17,109 nt of DNA from Saccoglossus kowalevskii (lineage: Eukaryota > Hemichordata > Enteropneusta > Harrimaniidae). Below are positions 1 through 10,364 of this stretch, piece after piece. The stretch spans positions 1 through 17,109 of the forward strand of contig NW_003115502.1 of NCBI RefSeq assembly GCF_000003605.2, written 5' to 3'. The notes below the pieces were generated by a model that made no database searches, was not told where the DNA came from, and was given only the letters and a program-made list of their open reading frames with translations. Each line of letters starts with the position of its first letter. Positions within the stretch are counted from its first letter, which is position 1. The translations under genes were made by a program, and so were the position numbers.

Positions 1-547
1 TTGACACCTCTGTGCTTACATATTGAGGCAAATGGTCACCTCTGTGCTCACATAGTGAGGCAATTGAACACCTCTGTGCTTACACAGTAATGCAAATGGA
101 CACCTCTGTGCTTACATAGTGAGGCAATTGAACACCTCTGTGCTTACACAGTGAGACAAATGAACACCTATGTGTTCACATGGTGAGACAAATGAACACC
201 TACGTGTTCACATAGTGAGACAAAATGAACACATCTGACTTTACATAGTGAGACAAATGAACACCTAAGTGTTTACATAGTGAGACAAATGAACACCTCT
301 GTGCTTACATAGTAATGCAAATAGGCACCTCTGTGCTTACATAGTGAGACAAATGAACACCTCTGTTCGCATTGTGAGGCAAATGAACACCTCTGTGTCT
401 ACAGAGTAATGCAAATGGACACCTCTGTGCTTACATCGTAAGGCAAATGAACACCTCTGTGCTTACATATTGAGACAAATGAACACCTCTGTGCTTACAT
501 AGTGAAGCAAATGGTCACCTCTGTGCTTACATAGTGAGGCAAATGAA

Positions 548-577
548 CACCTCTGTTCACATTGTGAGGCAAATGAA
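548..577. repeat. Example of the 30-bp monomer class
   Basis: This unit reads CCTCTGTTCACATTGTGAGG in its core, where the usual unit has two more bases between CTGT and CACA. The next unit begins at 578, so its length is 30. Units of this class recur about twice per 2 kb unit (for example 4851 and 4945), and each lies one unit before an octamer unit. The shorter unit is stable across copies, so it is an inherited class and not a scattered error. Confidence 0.85.
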
Positions 578-1440
578 CACCTCTATGTTTACAGAGTAAT
601 GCAAATGGACACCTCTGTGCTTACATAGTGAGGTAATTGAACACCTCTGTGCTTACATATTGAGACCAATGAACACCTCTGTGCATACATATTGAGACAA
701 ATAAACACCTCTGTGTTCACATATTGAGGCAAATGAACACCTCTGTGCTTACATAGTAAGGCAAATGGACACCTCTGTGCTTACATAGAGAGGCAAATTA
801 ACACCTCTGTTCACATTGAGAGGCAAATGAACACCTCTGTGTTTACAGAGTAATGCAAATGGACACCTCTGTGTTCACATATTGAGGCAACTGAACACCT
901 CTGTGCTTACATAGTAAGGCAAATGGACACCTCTGTGCTTACATAGAGAGGCAAATGAACACCTCTGTGCTTACTTATTGAAACAAATGAACACCTCTGT
1001 GCTTACATAGTGAGGCAAATGGTCACCTCTGTGCTTACATATTGAGACAAATGAACACCTATGTACTCACATAGTGAGGCAAATTGACACCTCTGTGCTT
1101 ACATATTGAGGCAAATGTACACCTCGGTGCTTACATATTGAGGCAAACAAACACCTCTGTGCTTACATATTGAGGCAAATGGTCACCTCTGTGCTCACAT
1201 AGTGAGGCAATTGAACACCTCTGTGCTTACACAGTAATGCAAATGGACACCACTGTGCTTACATAGTGAGGCAATTGAACACCTCTGTGCTTACATAGTG
1301 AGACAAATGAACACCTATGTGCTCACATAGTGAGGCAAATTGACACCTCTGTGCTTACATATTGAGGCAAATGGTCACCTCTGTGCTTACATAGTGAGAC
1401 AAATGAACACCTCTGTTCACATTGTGAGGCAAATGAACAC

Positions 1441-1456
1441 CTCTGTGTTTACAGAG
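1441..1456. repeat. Palindrome in octamer-class monomer
   Basis: Arms CTCTGT and ACAGAG pair perfectly around GTTT. The equivalent right arm in the canonical unit is ACATAG, which mismatches CTCTGT at one position. The unit at about 1594-1625 has CTCTGT and ACAGAG around GCTT, a perfect stem in an otherwise canonical-type unit. Confidence 0.7.
1447..1453 (+). promoter_or_regulatory. Forkhead-like TGTTTAC, example of about 31 beside an octamer
   Basis: TGTTTAC matches the forkhead (FOX) core. About 31 of the 60 octamer units carry it six bases upstream of ATGCAAAT, usually with AGAGTA or CAAAGT-like spacing between. The canonical unit has TGCTTAC at this place, one base away. One TGTTTAC without an octamer occurs near 271-277. 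The pairing reflects one monomer class being amplified. Any regulatory role is inference. Confidence 0.3.
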
Positions 1457-1458
1457 TA

Positions 1459-1466
1459 ATGCAAAT
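1459..1466 (+). promoter_or_regulatory. ATGCAAAT octamer (POU/Oct consensus), example of about 60
   Basis: ATGCAAAT is the exact octamer bound by POU-domain proteins in animals. By eye about 60 exact copies are present, all on the plus strand, at monomer position 22; examples are 90, 853, 1459, 2381, 3081, 4996, 6975, 8985, 9525, 10065, 11915, 13671, 14497, 14973 and 17080. They cluster in octamer-rich blocks separated by octamer-free intervals such as 3089-4519, 5004-6498, 11923-12778 and 14981-16763. The motif is one or two changes from the usual GAGGCAAAT, so it may be a chance product of the repeat. Binding is not shown. Confidence 0.4.
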
Positions 1467-2077
1467 GGACACCTCTGTGCTTACATAGTGAGGCAAATGG
1501 ACACCTTTGTGCTTACATAGTGAGGCAAATTGTCACCTCTGTTCACATCTTGAGGCAAATGAACACCTCTGTGTTTACAGAGTAATGCAAATGGACACCT
1601 CTGTGCTTACAGAGTAAGGCAAATGAACACCTCTGTGATTACATAGTGAGGCAAATGAACACCTCTGTGCTTACATAGTGAGGTAATTGAACACTTCTGC
1701 GCTTACACAGTAATGCAAATGAACATCTCTGTGTTCACATAGTGGGATAATTGTACACCTCTGTGCTTACATAGTGAGGCAAATGAACAGCTCTGTGCTT
1801 ACATAGTGAGGCAATTGAACACCTCTGTGCTTACACGGTAATGCAAATGGACACCTCTGTGCTTACATAGTGAGGCAATTGAACACCTATGTGCTTACAT
1901 ATTGAGGCAAATGGTTACCTCTGTGCTCACATAGTGAGGAAATTGAACACCTCTGTGCTTACATATTGAGGCAAATGGTTACCTCTGTGCTCACATAGTG
2001 AGACAAATGAACACATCTGTCTTTACATAGTGAGACAAATGAACACCTAAGTGTTCACATAGTGAGACAAATGAACA

Positions 2078-2672
2078 CCTCTGTGCTAACTTTGTAATGC
2101 AAATAGACACCTCTGTGCATACATAGTGAGGCAAATGAACACCTATGTGTTCACATAGTGAGGCAAATGAACACCTCTGTGCTTACATAGTAATGCAAAT
2201 GGACACCTCTGTGCTTACATAGTGAAACAAAAGAACACCTCTGTTCACATCGTGAGGCAAATGAACACCTCTGTGTTTACACAGTAATGCAAATGGTCAC
2301 CTCTCTGCTTACATAGTGAGACAAATGAACACCTCTGTTCACATTGTGAGGCAAATGAATACCTCTGTGTTTACAGAGTAATGCAAATGGACACCTCTGT
2401 GCTTACATAGTGAGGCAAATGGACACCTCTGTGCTTGTATAGAGAAGCAAATGAACACCTCTGTACTTACATATTGAGACAAATGAACACCTCTGTGCTT
2501 ACATAGTGAATCAAATGGTCACCTCTGTGCTTACATAGTGAGGCAAATGGTCACCTCTGTGCTTACATATTGAGGCAAATGTACACCTCTGTGCTAACAT
2601 ATTGAGGCAAACAAACATCTCTGTGCTTACATATTGAGACAAATGAACACCTATGTGCTCACATAGTGAGGC
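2078..2672. repeat. Block duplicated at 9222-9816 (offset 7144)
   Basis: The two blocks share unusual variants: CTAACTTTGTAATG, the CCTCTCTGC unit (2301 against 9445), GAATACCTC and CTTGTATAGAG. The shared rare variants show a direct copy relationship, not independent convergence. Octamers at 2097, 2193, 2287 and 2381 correspond to 9241, 9337, 9431 and 9525. The block is a run of 94-96-base trimers followed by CATATTGAG units and a CpG-type position, which has mutated to CCTCTGTGC in this copy. Confidence 0.8.
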
Positions 2673-2871
2673 AAATGAACACCTATGTGTTCACATATTG
2701 AGACAAATGAACACATCTGTCTTTACATAGTGAGACAAATGAACACCTAAGTGTTCACATAGTGAGACAAATGAACACCTCTGTGCTTACTTTGTAATGC
2801 AAATAGACACCTCTGTGCATACATAGTGAGGCAAATGAACACCTATGTGTTCACATAGTGAGGCAAATGAA

Positions 2872-3102
2872 CACCTCTGTGCTTACATAGTAATGCAAAT
2901 AGACACCTCTGTGCTTACATAGTGAAACAAAAGAACAACTCTGTTCACATCGTGAGGCAAATGAACACCTCTGTGTTTACAAAGTAATGCAAATGGTCTC
3001 CTCTGTGCTTACATAGTGAGACAAATGAACACATCTGTTCACATTGTGAGGCAAATGAACACCTCTGTGTTTACAGAGTAATGCAAATGGACACCTCTGT
3101 GC
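2872..3102. repeat. 94-bp trimer sub-array (32+30+32)
   Basis: Two consecutive trimers are seen: a 32-base unit with CATAGTGAAAC or CATAGTGAGAC, a 30-base unit that has lost two bases (CTCTGTTCACAT or CATCTGTTCACAT), and a 32-base unit with TGTTTAC and ATGCAAAT. Octamers at 2893, 2987 and 3081 are 94 bases apart. The same trimer pair recurs at the corresponding places near 4808-4996, 6787-6975, 8797-8985, 9337-9525, 11727-11915 and 14309-14497. Confidence 0.82.
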
Positions 3103-3250
3103 TTACATAGAGAGGCAAATGAACACCTCTGTACTTACATATTGAGACAAATGAACACCTCTGGCTTACATAGTGAGTCAAATGGTCACCTCTGTGCTTA
3201 CATAGTGAGGCAAATGGTCACCTCTGTGCTTACATATTGAGGCAAATGTA

Positions 3251-3282
3251 CACCTCGGTGCTTACATATTGAGGCAAACAAA
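3251..3282. repeat. CpG-class monomer (CCTCGGTG), example of about 30
   Basis: A T-to-G change turns CCTCTGTG into CCTCGGTG and creates a CpG. The class is always preceded by CAAATGTACAC, has CATATTGAGG in its middle and ends CAAACAAAC, so the changes are inherited together across the unit border. By eye about 30 copies exist. Outside this class CpG is sparse, found in units such as CATCGTGAGG, CTTACGTACTG, CCTACGTG and GAACGCCTC. Confidence 0.8.
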
Positions 3283-3349
3283 CATCTCTGTGCTTACATA
3301 TTGAGACAAATGAACACCTATGTGCTCATATAGTGAGGCAAATTGACAC

Positions 3350-4181
3350 CTCTGTGCTTACATATTGAGGCAAATGTACACCTCGGTGCTTACATATTGA
3401 GGCAAACAAACACATCTGTGCTTACGTACTGAGACAAATGAACACCTATGTGCTCACATAGTGAGGCAAATTGACACCTCTGTGTTCACATAGTGAGACA
3501 ACTGAACATCTCTGTATTCACATAGTGATGTAATTGAACACATCTGTGCTTACATAGTGAGGCAAATAAGCACCTCTGTGTTGACATATTGAGGCAAATG
3601 AACATCTCTGTGTTCACATAGTGAGGTAATTGAACACCTCTGTGCTTACATAGAGAGGCAAATGAACATCTCTGTGCTTACATATTGAGACAAATGAACA
3701 CCTCTGTGCTTACATAGTGAGGCAAATGGTCACCTCTGTGCTTACATCGTGAGGCAAATGGTCACCTCTGTGCTTACATATTGAGGCAAATGTACACCTC
3801 GGTGCTTATATATTGAGGCAAACAAACACCTCTGTGCTTACATAATGTGACAAATGAACACCTATGTGCTCACATAGTGAGGCAAATTGACACCTTTGTG
3901 TTCACATAGTGAGACAACTGAACATCTCTGTGTTCACATAGTGATGTAATTGAACACATCTGTGCTTACATAGTGAGGCAAATAAGCACCTCTGTGTTGA
4001 CATATTGAGGCAAATGAACATCTCTGTGTTCACATAGTGAGGTAATTGAACACCTCTGTGCTTACATAGAGAGCCAAATGAACACCTCTGTGCTTACATA
4101 TTGAGACAAATGAACACATCTGTGCTAACATAGTGAGGCAAATGCTCACATCTGTGCTTACATAGTGAGGCAAATGGTCAC
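3350..4181. repeat. Pair of 416-bp (13-mer) sub-repeats, copy 1
   Basis: The stretch at 3350-3765 is followed by a second copy at 3766-4181. The GTGATGTAATTG anchors at 3525 and 3941 are 416 bases apart, exactly 13 monomers. Each sub-repeat runs: CpG-type unit, palindromic CTATGTG unit, GAGACAACTG unit, GATGTAATTG unit, CAAATAAGC unit, GTTGACATATTG unit and a CATAGAGAG unit. The second differs by GAGCCAAATG and CTTATATATTG. Confidence 0.8.
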
Positions 4182-4597
4182 CTCTGTGCTTACATATTGA
4201 GGCAAACAAACACCTCTGTGCTTACATATTGAGACAAATGAACACCTCTGTGTTGACATATTGAGGCAAATGAACATGTCTGTGTTCACATAGTGAGGTA
4301 ATTGAACACCTCTGTGCTTACATAGTGAGGCAAATGGTCACCTCTGTGCTTACATATTGAGGCAAATGTACACCTCGGTGCTTACATATTGAGGCAAACA
4401 AACACCTCTGTGCTTACATATTGAGACAAATGAACAACTATGTGCTCACATAGTGAGGCAAATGGTCACCTCTGTGCTCACATAGTGAGGCAATTGAACA
4501 TCTCTGTGCTTACACAGTAATGCAAATGGACACCTCTGTGCTTACATAGTGAGACAAATGAACACCTATGTGTTCACATGGTGAGACAAATGAACAC

Positions 4598-4613
4598 CTA
4601 TGTGTTCACATAG
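4598..4613. repeat. Perfect palindrome in CTATGTG-class monomer
   Basis: Seven-base arms CTATGTG and CACATAG flank a two-base centre, TT. The same arms occur with a CT centre in many CTATGTGCTCACATAG units. In the same monomer a second, overlapping inverted repeat pairs TGAACAC (4591-4597) with GTGTTCA (4602-4608) around CTAT. The arms could form alternative small hairpins in single-stranded DNA or RNA. No use for them is shown by the sequence. Confidence 0.75.
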
Positions 4614-5296
4614 TGAGACAAATGAACACATCTGTCTTTACATAGTGAGACAAATGAACACCTAAGTGTTCACATAGTGAGACAAATGAACACCTCTGTG
4701 CTTACTTTGTAATGAAAATAGACACCTCTGTGCATACATAGTGAGGCAAATGAACACCTATGTGTTCACATAGTGAGGCAAATGAACACCTCTGCGCTTA
4801 CATAGTAATGCAAATAGTCACCTCTGTGCTTACATAGTGAAACAAAAGAACAACTCTGTTCACATCGTGAGGCAAATGAACACCTCTGTGTTTACAAAGT
4901 AATGCAAATGGTCTCCTCTGTGCTTACATAGTGAGACAAATGAACACATCTGTTCACATTGTGAGGCAAATGAACACCTCTGTGTTTACAGAGTAATGCA
5001 AATGGACACCTCTGTGCTTACATAGTGAGGCAAATGGACACCTCTGTGCTTACATAGAGAGGCAAATGAACACCTCTGTACTTACATATTGAGACAAATG
5101 AACACCGCTGGCTTACATAGTGAGTCAAATGGTCACCTCTATGCTTACATAGTGAGGCAAATGGTCACCTCTGTGCTTACATATTGAGGCAAATGTACAC
5201 CTCGGTGCTTACATATTGAGGCAAACAAACATCTCTGTGCTTACATATTGAGACAAATGAACACCTATGTGCTCATATAGTGAGGCAAATTGACAC

Positions 5297-6128
5297 CTCT
5301 GTGCTTACATATTGAGGCAAATGTACACCTCGGTGCTTACATATTGAGGCAAACAAACACATCTGTGCTTACGTACTGAGACAAATGAACACCTATGTGC
5401 TCACATAGTGAGGCAAATTGACACCTCTGTGTTCACATAGTGAGACAACTGAACATCTCTGTATTCACATAGTGATGTAATTGAACACATCTGTGCTTAC
5501 ATAGTGAGGCAAATAAGCACCTCTGTGTTGACATATTGAGGCAAATGAACATCTCTGTGTTCACATAGTGAGGTAATTGAACACCTCTGTGCTTACATAG
5601 AGAGGCAAATGAACATCTCTGTGCTTACATATTGAGACAAATGAACACCTCTGTGCTTACATAGTGAGGCAAATGGTCACCTCTGTGCTTACATCGTGAG
5701 GCAAATGGTCACCTCTGTGCTTACATATTGAGGCAAATGTACACCTCGGTGCTTATATATTGAGGCAAACAAACACCTCTGTGCTTACATATTGTGACAA
5801 ATGAACACCTATGTGCTCACATAGTGAGGCAAATTGACACCTCTGTGTTCACATAGTGAGACAACTGAACATCTCTGTGTTCACATAGTGATGTAATTGA
5901 ACACATCTGTGCTTACATAGTGAGGCAAATAAGCACTTCTGTGTTGACATATTGAGGCAAATGAACATCTCTGTGTTCACATAGTGAGGTAATTGAACAC
6001 CTCTGTGCTTACATAGAGAGCCAAATGAACACCTCTGTGCTTACATATTGAGACAAATGAACACATCTGTGCTAACATGGTGAGGCAAATGCTCACATCT
6101 GTGCTTACATAGTGAGGCAAATGGTCAC
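5297..6128. repeat. Pair of 416-bp (13-mer) sub-repeats, copy 2
   Basis: This is the counterpart of 3350-4181 shifted by 1947. Anchors are at 5472 and 5888, again 416 apart. The GAGCCAAATG and CTTATATATTG variants sit in the same second sub-repeat as in copy 1, so the pair was duplicated as a pair. Confidence 0.8.
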
Positions 6129-6573
6129 CTCTGTGCTTACATATTGAGGCAAACAAACACCTCTGTGCTTACATATTGAGACAAATGAACACCTCTGTGT
6201 TGACATATTGAGGCAAATGAACATGTCTGTGTTCACATAGTGAGGTAATTGAACACCTCTGTGCTTACATAGTGAGGCAAATGGTCACCTCTGTGCTTAC
6301 ATATTGAGGCAAATGTACACCTCGGTGCTTACATATTGAGGCAAACTAACACCTCTGTGCTTACATATTGAGACAAATGCACAACTATGTGCTCACATAG
6401 TGAGGCAAATTGACACCTCTGTGCTTACATATTGAGGCAAATGGTCACCTCTGTGCTCACATAGTGAGGCAATTGAACACCTCTGTGCTTACACAGTAAT
6501 GCAAATGGACACCTCTGTGCTTACATAGTGAGACAAATGAACACCTATGTGTTCACATGGTGAGACAAATGAA

Positions 6574-8583
6574 CACCTATGTGTTCACATAGTGAGACAA
6601 ATGAACACATCTGTCTTTACATAGTGAGACAAATGAACACCTAAGTGTTCACATAGTGAGACAAATGAACACCTCTGTGCTTACTTTGTAATGAAAATAG
6701 ACACCTCTGTGCATACATAGTGAGGCAAATGAACACCTATGTGTTCACATAGTGAGGCAAATGAACACCTCTGTGCTTACATAGTAATGCAAATAGACAC
6801 CTCTGTGCTTACATAGTGAAACAAAAGAACAACTCTGTTCACATCGTGAGGCAAATGAACACCTCTGTGTTTACAAAGTAATGCAAATGGTCTCCTCTGT
6901 GCTTACATAGTGAGACAAATGAACACATCTGTTCACATTGTGAGGCAAATGAACACCTCTGTGTTTACAGAGTAATGCAAATGGACACCTCTGTGCTTAC
7001 ATATTGAGGCAAATGTACACCTCGGTGCTTACATATTGAGGCAAACAAACATCTCTGTGCTTACGTATTGAGATAAATGAACACCTATGTGCTCATATAG
7101 TGAGGCAAATTGACACCTCTGTGCTTACATATTGAGGCAAATGTACACCTCGGTGCTTACATATTGAGGCAAACAAACACATCTGTGCTTACGTACTGAG
7201 ACAAATGAACACCTATGTGCTCACATAGTGAGGCAAATTGACACCTCTGTGTTCACATAGTGAGACAACTGAACATCTCTCTATTCACTAAGTGATGTAA
7301 TTGAACACATCTGTGCTTACATAGTGAGGCAAATAAGCACCTCTGTGTTGACATATTGAGGCAAATGAACATCTCTGTGTTCACATAGTGAGGTAATTGA
7401 ACACCTCTGTGCTTACATAGAGAGGCAAATGAACATCTCTGTGCTTACATATTGAGACAAATGAACACCTCTGTGCTTACATAGTGAGGCAAATGGTCAC
7501 CTCTGTGCTTACATCGTGAGGCAAATGGTCACCTCTGTGCTTACATATTGAGGCAAATGTACACCTCGGTGCTTACATATTGAGGCAAACAAACACCTCT
7601 GTGCTTACATATTGAGACAAATGAACAACTATGTGCTCACATAGTGAGGCAAATTGACACCTCTGTGCTTACATATTGAGGCAAATGGTCACCTCTGTGC
7701 TCACATAGTGAGGCAATTGAACACCTCTGTGCTTACACAGTAATGCAAATGGACACCTCTGTGCTTACATAGTGAGGCAATTGAACACCTCTGTGCTTAC
7801 ACAGTGAGACAAATGAACACCTCTGTGCATACATATTGAGACAAATAAACACCTCTGTGTTCACATATTGAGGCAAATGAACACCTCTGTGCTTACATAG
7901 TAAGGCAAATGGACACCTCTGTGCTTACATAGAGAGGCAAATGAACGCCTCTGTTCACATTGAGAGGCAAATGAACACCTCTGTGTTTACAGAGTAATGC
8001 AAATGGACACCTCTGTGTTCACATATTGAGGCAACTGAACACCTCTGTGCTTACATAGTAAGGCAAATGGACACATCTGTGCTTACATAGAGAGGCAAAT
8101 GAACACCTCTGTGCTTACTTATTGAAACAAATGAACACCTCTGTGCTTACATAGTGAGGCAAATGGTCACCTCTGTGCTTACATATTGAGACAAATGAAC
8201 ACCTATGTACTCACATAGTGAGGCAAATTGACACCTCTGTGCTTACTTATTGAGGAAAATGTACACCTCGGTGCTTACATATTGAGGCAAACAAACACCT
8301 CTGTGCTTACATATTGAGGCAAATGTACACCTCGGTGCTTACATATTGAGGCAAACAAACACCTCTGTGCTTACATATTGAGACAAATGAACAACTATGT
8401 GCTCACATAGTGAGGCAAATTGACACCTCTGTGCTTACATATTGAGGCAAATGGTCACCTCTGTGCTCACATAGTGAGGCAATTGAACACCTCTGTGCTT
8501 ACACAGTAATGCAAATGGACACCTCTGTGCTTACATAGTGAGACAAATGAACACCTATGTGTTCACATGGTGAGACAAATGAA
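6574..8583. repeat. Higher-order repeat copy 3, rearranged (2010 bp)
   Basis: Relative to copy 2 this copy has lost 159 bases (five monomers, one being the 31-base unit) after the octamer at 6975. It has also lost 576 bases (18 monomers, including one 416-base sub-repeat) before 7625, and gained 766 bases (24 monomers, one of 30 bases). The gain runs from the GAACAACTATG unit at 7622 to its repeat at 8388 and carries the block also found at 1-160 plus 681-1150. The sum 1979-159-576+766 gives exactly the 2010 bases observed between anchors at 6680 and 8690, which supports this account. Confidence 0.82.
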
Positions 8584-9230
8584 CACCTATGTGTTCACAT
8601 AGTGAGACAAATGAACACATCTGTCTTTACATAGTGAGACAAATGAACACCTAAGTGTTCACATAGTGAGACAAATGAACACCTCTGTGCTTACTTTGTA
8701 ATGAAAATAGACACCTCTGTGCATACATAGTGAGGCAAATGAACACCTATGTGTTCACATAGTGAGGCAAATGAACACCTCTGTGCTTACATAGTAATGC
8801 AAATAGACACCTCTGTGCTTACATAGTGAAACAAAAGAACAACTCTGTTCACATCGTGAGGCAAATGAACACCTCTGTGTTTACAAAGTAATGCAAATGG
8901 TCTCCTCTGTGCTTACATAGTGAGACAAATGAACACATCTGTTCACATTGTGAGGCAAATGAACACCTCTGTGTTTACAGAGTAATGCAAATGGACACCT
9001 CTGTGCTTACATAGTGAGGCAAATGGACACCTCTGTGCTTAAATAGAGAGGCAAATGAACAACTCTGTACTTACATATTGAGACAAATGAACACCTCTGT
9101 GCTTACATATTGAGGCAAATGTACACCTCGGTGCTTACATATTGAGGCAAACAAACATCTCTGTGCTTACATATTGAGATAAATGAACACCTATGTGCTC
9201 ATATAGTGAGGCAAATTGACACCTCTGTGC
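8584..9230. repeat. Truncated fourth copy of the 2 kb unit
   Basis: The opening of the unit repeats again, with the CTTACTTTGT anchor at 8690, the GAAAATAG variant, and octamers at 8797, 8891 and 8985. After the GCTCATATAG anchor at 9197 the expected continuation is replaced at about 9231 by CTAACTTTGTAATG, which belongs to the 2078-2672 block. Position 9231 is therefore a recombination junction between two sections of the array. Confidence 0.78.
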
Positions 9231-10364
9231 TAACTTTGTAATGCAAATAGACACCTCTGTGCATACATAGTGAGGCAAATGAACACCTATGTGTTCACAT
9301 AGTGAGGCAAATGAACACCTCTGTGCTTACATAGTAATGCAAATGGACACCTCTGTGCTTACATAGTGAAACAAAAGAACACCTCTGTTCACATCGTGAG
9401 GCAAATGAACACCTCTGTGTTTACACAGTAATGCAAATGGTCACCTCTCTGCTTACATAGTGAGACAAATGAACACCTCTGTTCACATTGTGAGGCAAAT
9501 GAATACCTCTGTGTTTACAGAGTAATGCAAATGGACACCTCTGTGCTTACATAGTGAGGCAAATGGACACCTCTGTGCTTGTATAGAGAAGCAAATGAAC
9601 ACCTCTGTACTTACATATTGAGACAAATGAACACCTCTGTGCTTACATAGTGAATCAAATGGTCACCTCTGTGCTTACATAGTGAGGCAAATGGTCACCT
9701 CTGTGCTTACATATTGAGGCAAATGTACACCTCGGTGCTTACATATTGAGGCAAACAAACATCTCTGTGCTTACATATTGAGACAAATGAACACCTATGT
9801 GCTCACATAGTGAGGCAAATTGACACCTCTGTGCTTACATATTGAGGCAAATGTACACCTCGGTGCTTACATATTGAGGCAAACAAACATCTCTGTGCTT
9901 ACATATTGAGACAAAAGAACACCTCTGTTCACATCGTGAGGCAAATGAACACCTCTGTGTTTACACAGTAATGCAAATGGTCACCTCTGTGCTTACATAG
10001 TGAGACAAATGAACACCTCTGTTCACATTGTGAGGCAAATGAACACCTCTGTGTTTACAGAGTAATGCAAATGGACACCTCTGTGCTTACATAGTGAGGC
10101 AAATGGACACCTCTGTGCTTAAATAGAGAGGCAAATGAACACCTCTGTACTTACATATTGAGACAAATGAACACCTCTGTGCTTACATAGTGAGTCAAAT
10201 GGTCACCTCTGTGCTTACATAGTGAGGCAAATGGTCACCTCTGTGCTTACATAGTGAGGCAAATGTACACCTCGGTGCTTACATATTGAGGCAAACAAAC
10301 ATCTCTGTGCTTACATATTGAGACAAATGAACACCTATGTGCTCACATAGTGAGGCAAATTGAC
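9231..10364. repeat. 540-bp (17-mer) tandem duplication
   Basis: The stretch at 9360-9899 is repeated from 9900 to about 10385. Octamers at 9431 and 9525 recur at 9971 and 10065, a step of 540 bases, which is 17 monomers of 32 less two 30-base units. Both copies start at units with ACAAAAGAACACC, then a 30-base unit with CACATCGTGAGG, then an octamer unit. The second copy differs by CTTAAATAGAG where the first has CTTGTATAGAG. The copies are adjacent and in the same orientation. Confidence 0.8.

Larger units (their letters stand above)
1..2679. repeat. Mixed 5' section of the array
   Basis: This stretch has the least regular order of monomer classes but holds source-like versions of blocks seen later. 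Positions 1-160 and 681-1150 together match 7640-8320, where the two parts are directly joined; from 681 the offset is 7144 bases (compare the GTGCATACAT unit at 681 and 7825, and the CTTATTGAAAC unit near 971 and 8115). Positions 1180-2090 resemble 13350-14160. Ten exact ATGCAAAT octamers occur between 90 and 1848. A 33-base unit with an extra A lies near 224, in the run CAAAATG. No gene is visible. Confidence 0.85.
2680..4594. repeat. Higher-order repeat copy 1 (about 1.9 kb)
   Basis: This is the first of three successive copies of a unit of about 60 monomers. Anchors in this copy and the next are CTTTACATAG (2721 and 4636), GCTCATATAG (3324 and 5271), CTTACGTACTGAG (3421 and 5368) and GTGATGTAATTG (3525 and 5472). 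The offset changes from 1915 to 1947 between 3081 and 3120 because copy 2 has one more CATAGTGAGG monomer there. The order inside is octamer trimers, then CATATTGAG and CpG units, then two 416-base sub-repeats, then a closing part with GAACAACTATG near 4432. The start was placed at the palindromic unit corresponding to 4595. Confidence 0.85.
4595..6573. repeat. Higher-order repeat copy 2 (1979 bp, 62 monomers)
   Basis: The step from the CTTACTTTGT anchor at 4701 to the one at 6680 is 1979 bases. This equals 62 monomers of 32 less five bases, and the five are accounted for by two 30-base units (4851 and 4945) and one 31-base unit (5103-5133, which has lost a T in CGCTGGCTTAC). It is the most complete copy of the unit in the window. 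The first anchor unit reads ATGAAAAT where the earlier lineage at 2797 reads ATGCAAAT, so one octamer is lost. That change is shared with 6680, 8690 and 11620. Confidence 0.88.

Noticed and set aside
3-30. Bacterial-type promoter from TTGACA and CATATT
   Set aside because: TTGACA recurs in the units reading AAATTGACACC, but the AT-rich CATATT lies only 12 bases on, too close for a -35/-10 pair. The context is eukaryotic satellite.
4591-4608. Steroid receptor response element in TGAACAC-GTGTTCA
   Set aside because: The half-sites and the spacing differ from the three-base-spaced AGAACA/TGTTCT element, so only the inverted repeat itself was kept.
680-9816. A single 7144-bp super-unit covering the first half of the window
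   Set aside because: Offset 7144 holds at 681-1150 and 2078-2672, but between them the copy near 8330-9230 follows the 2 kb unit instead (octamer pair 1237 and 8509 is 7272 apart). The equal offset on both sides may be chance or replacement of the middle.
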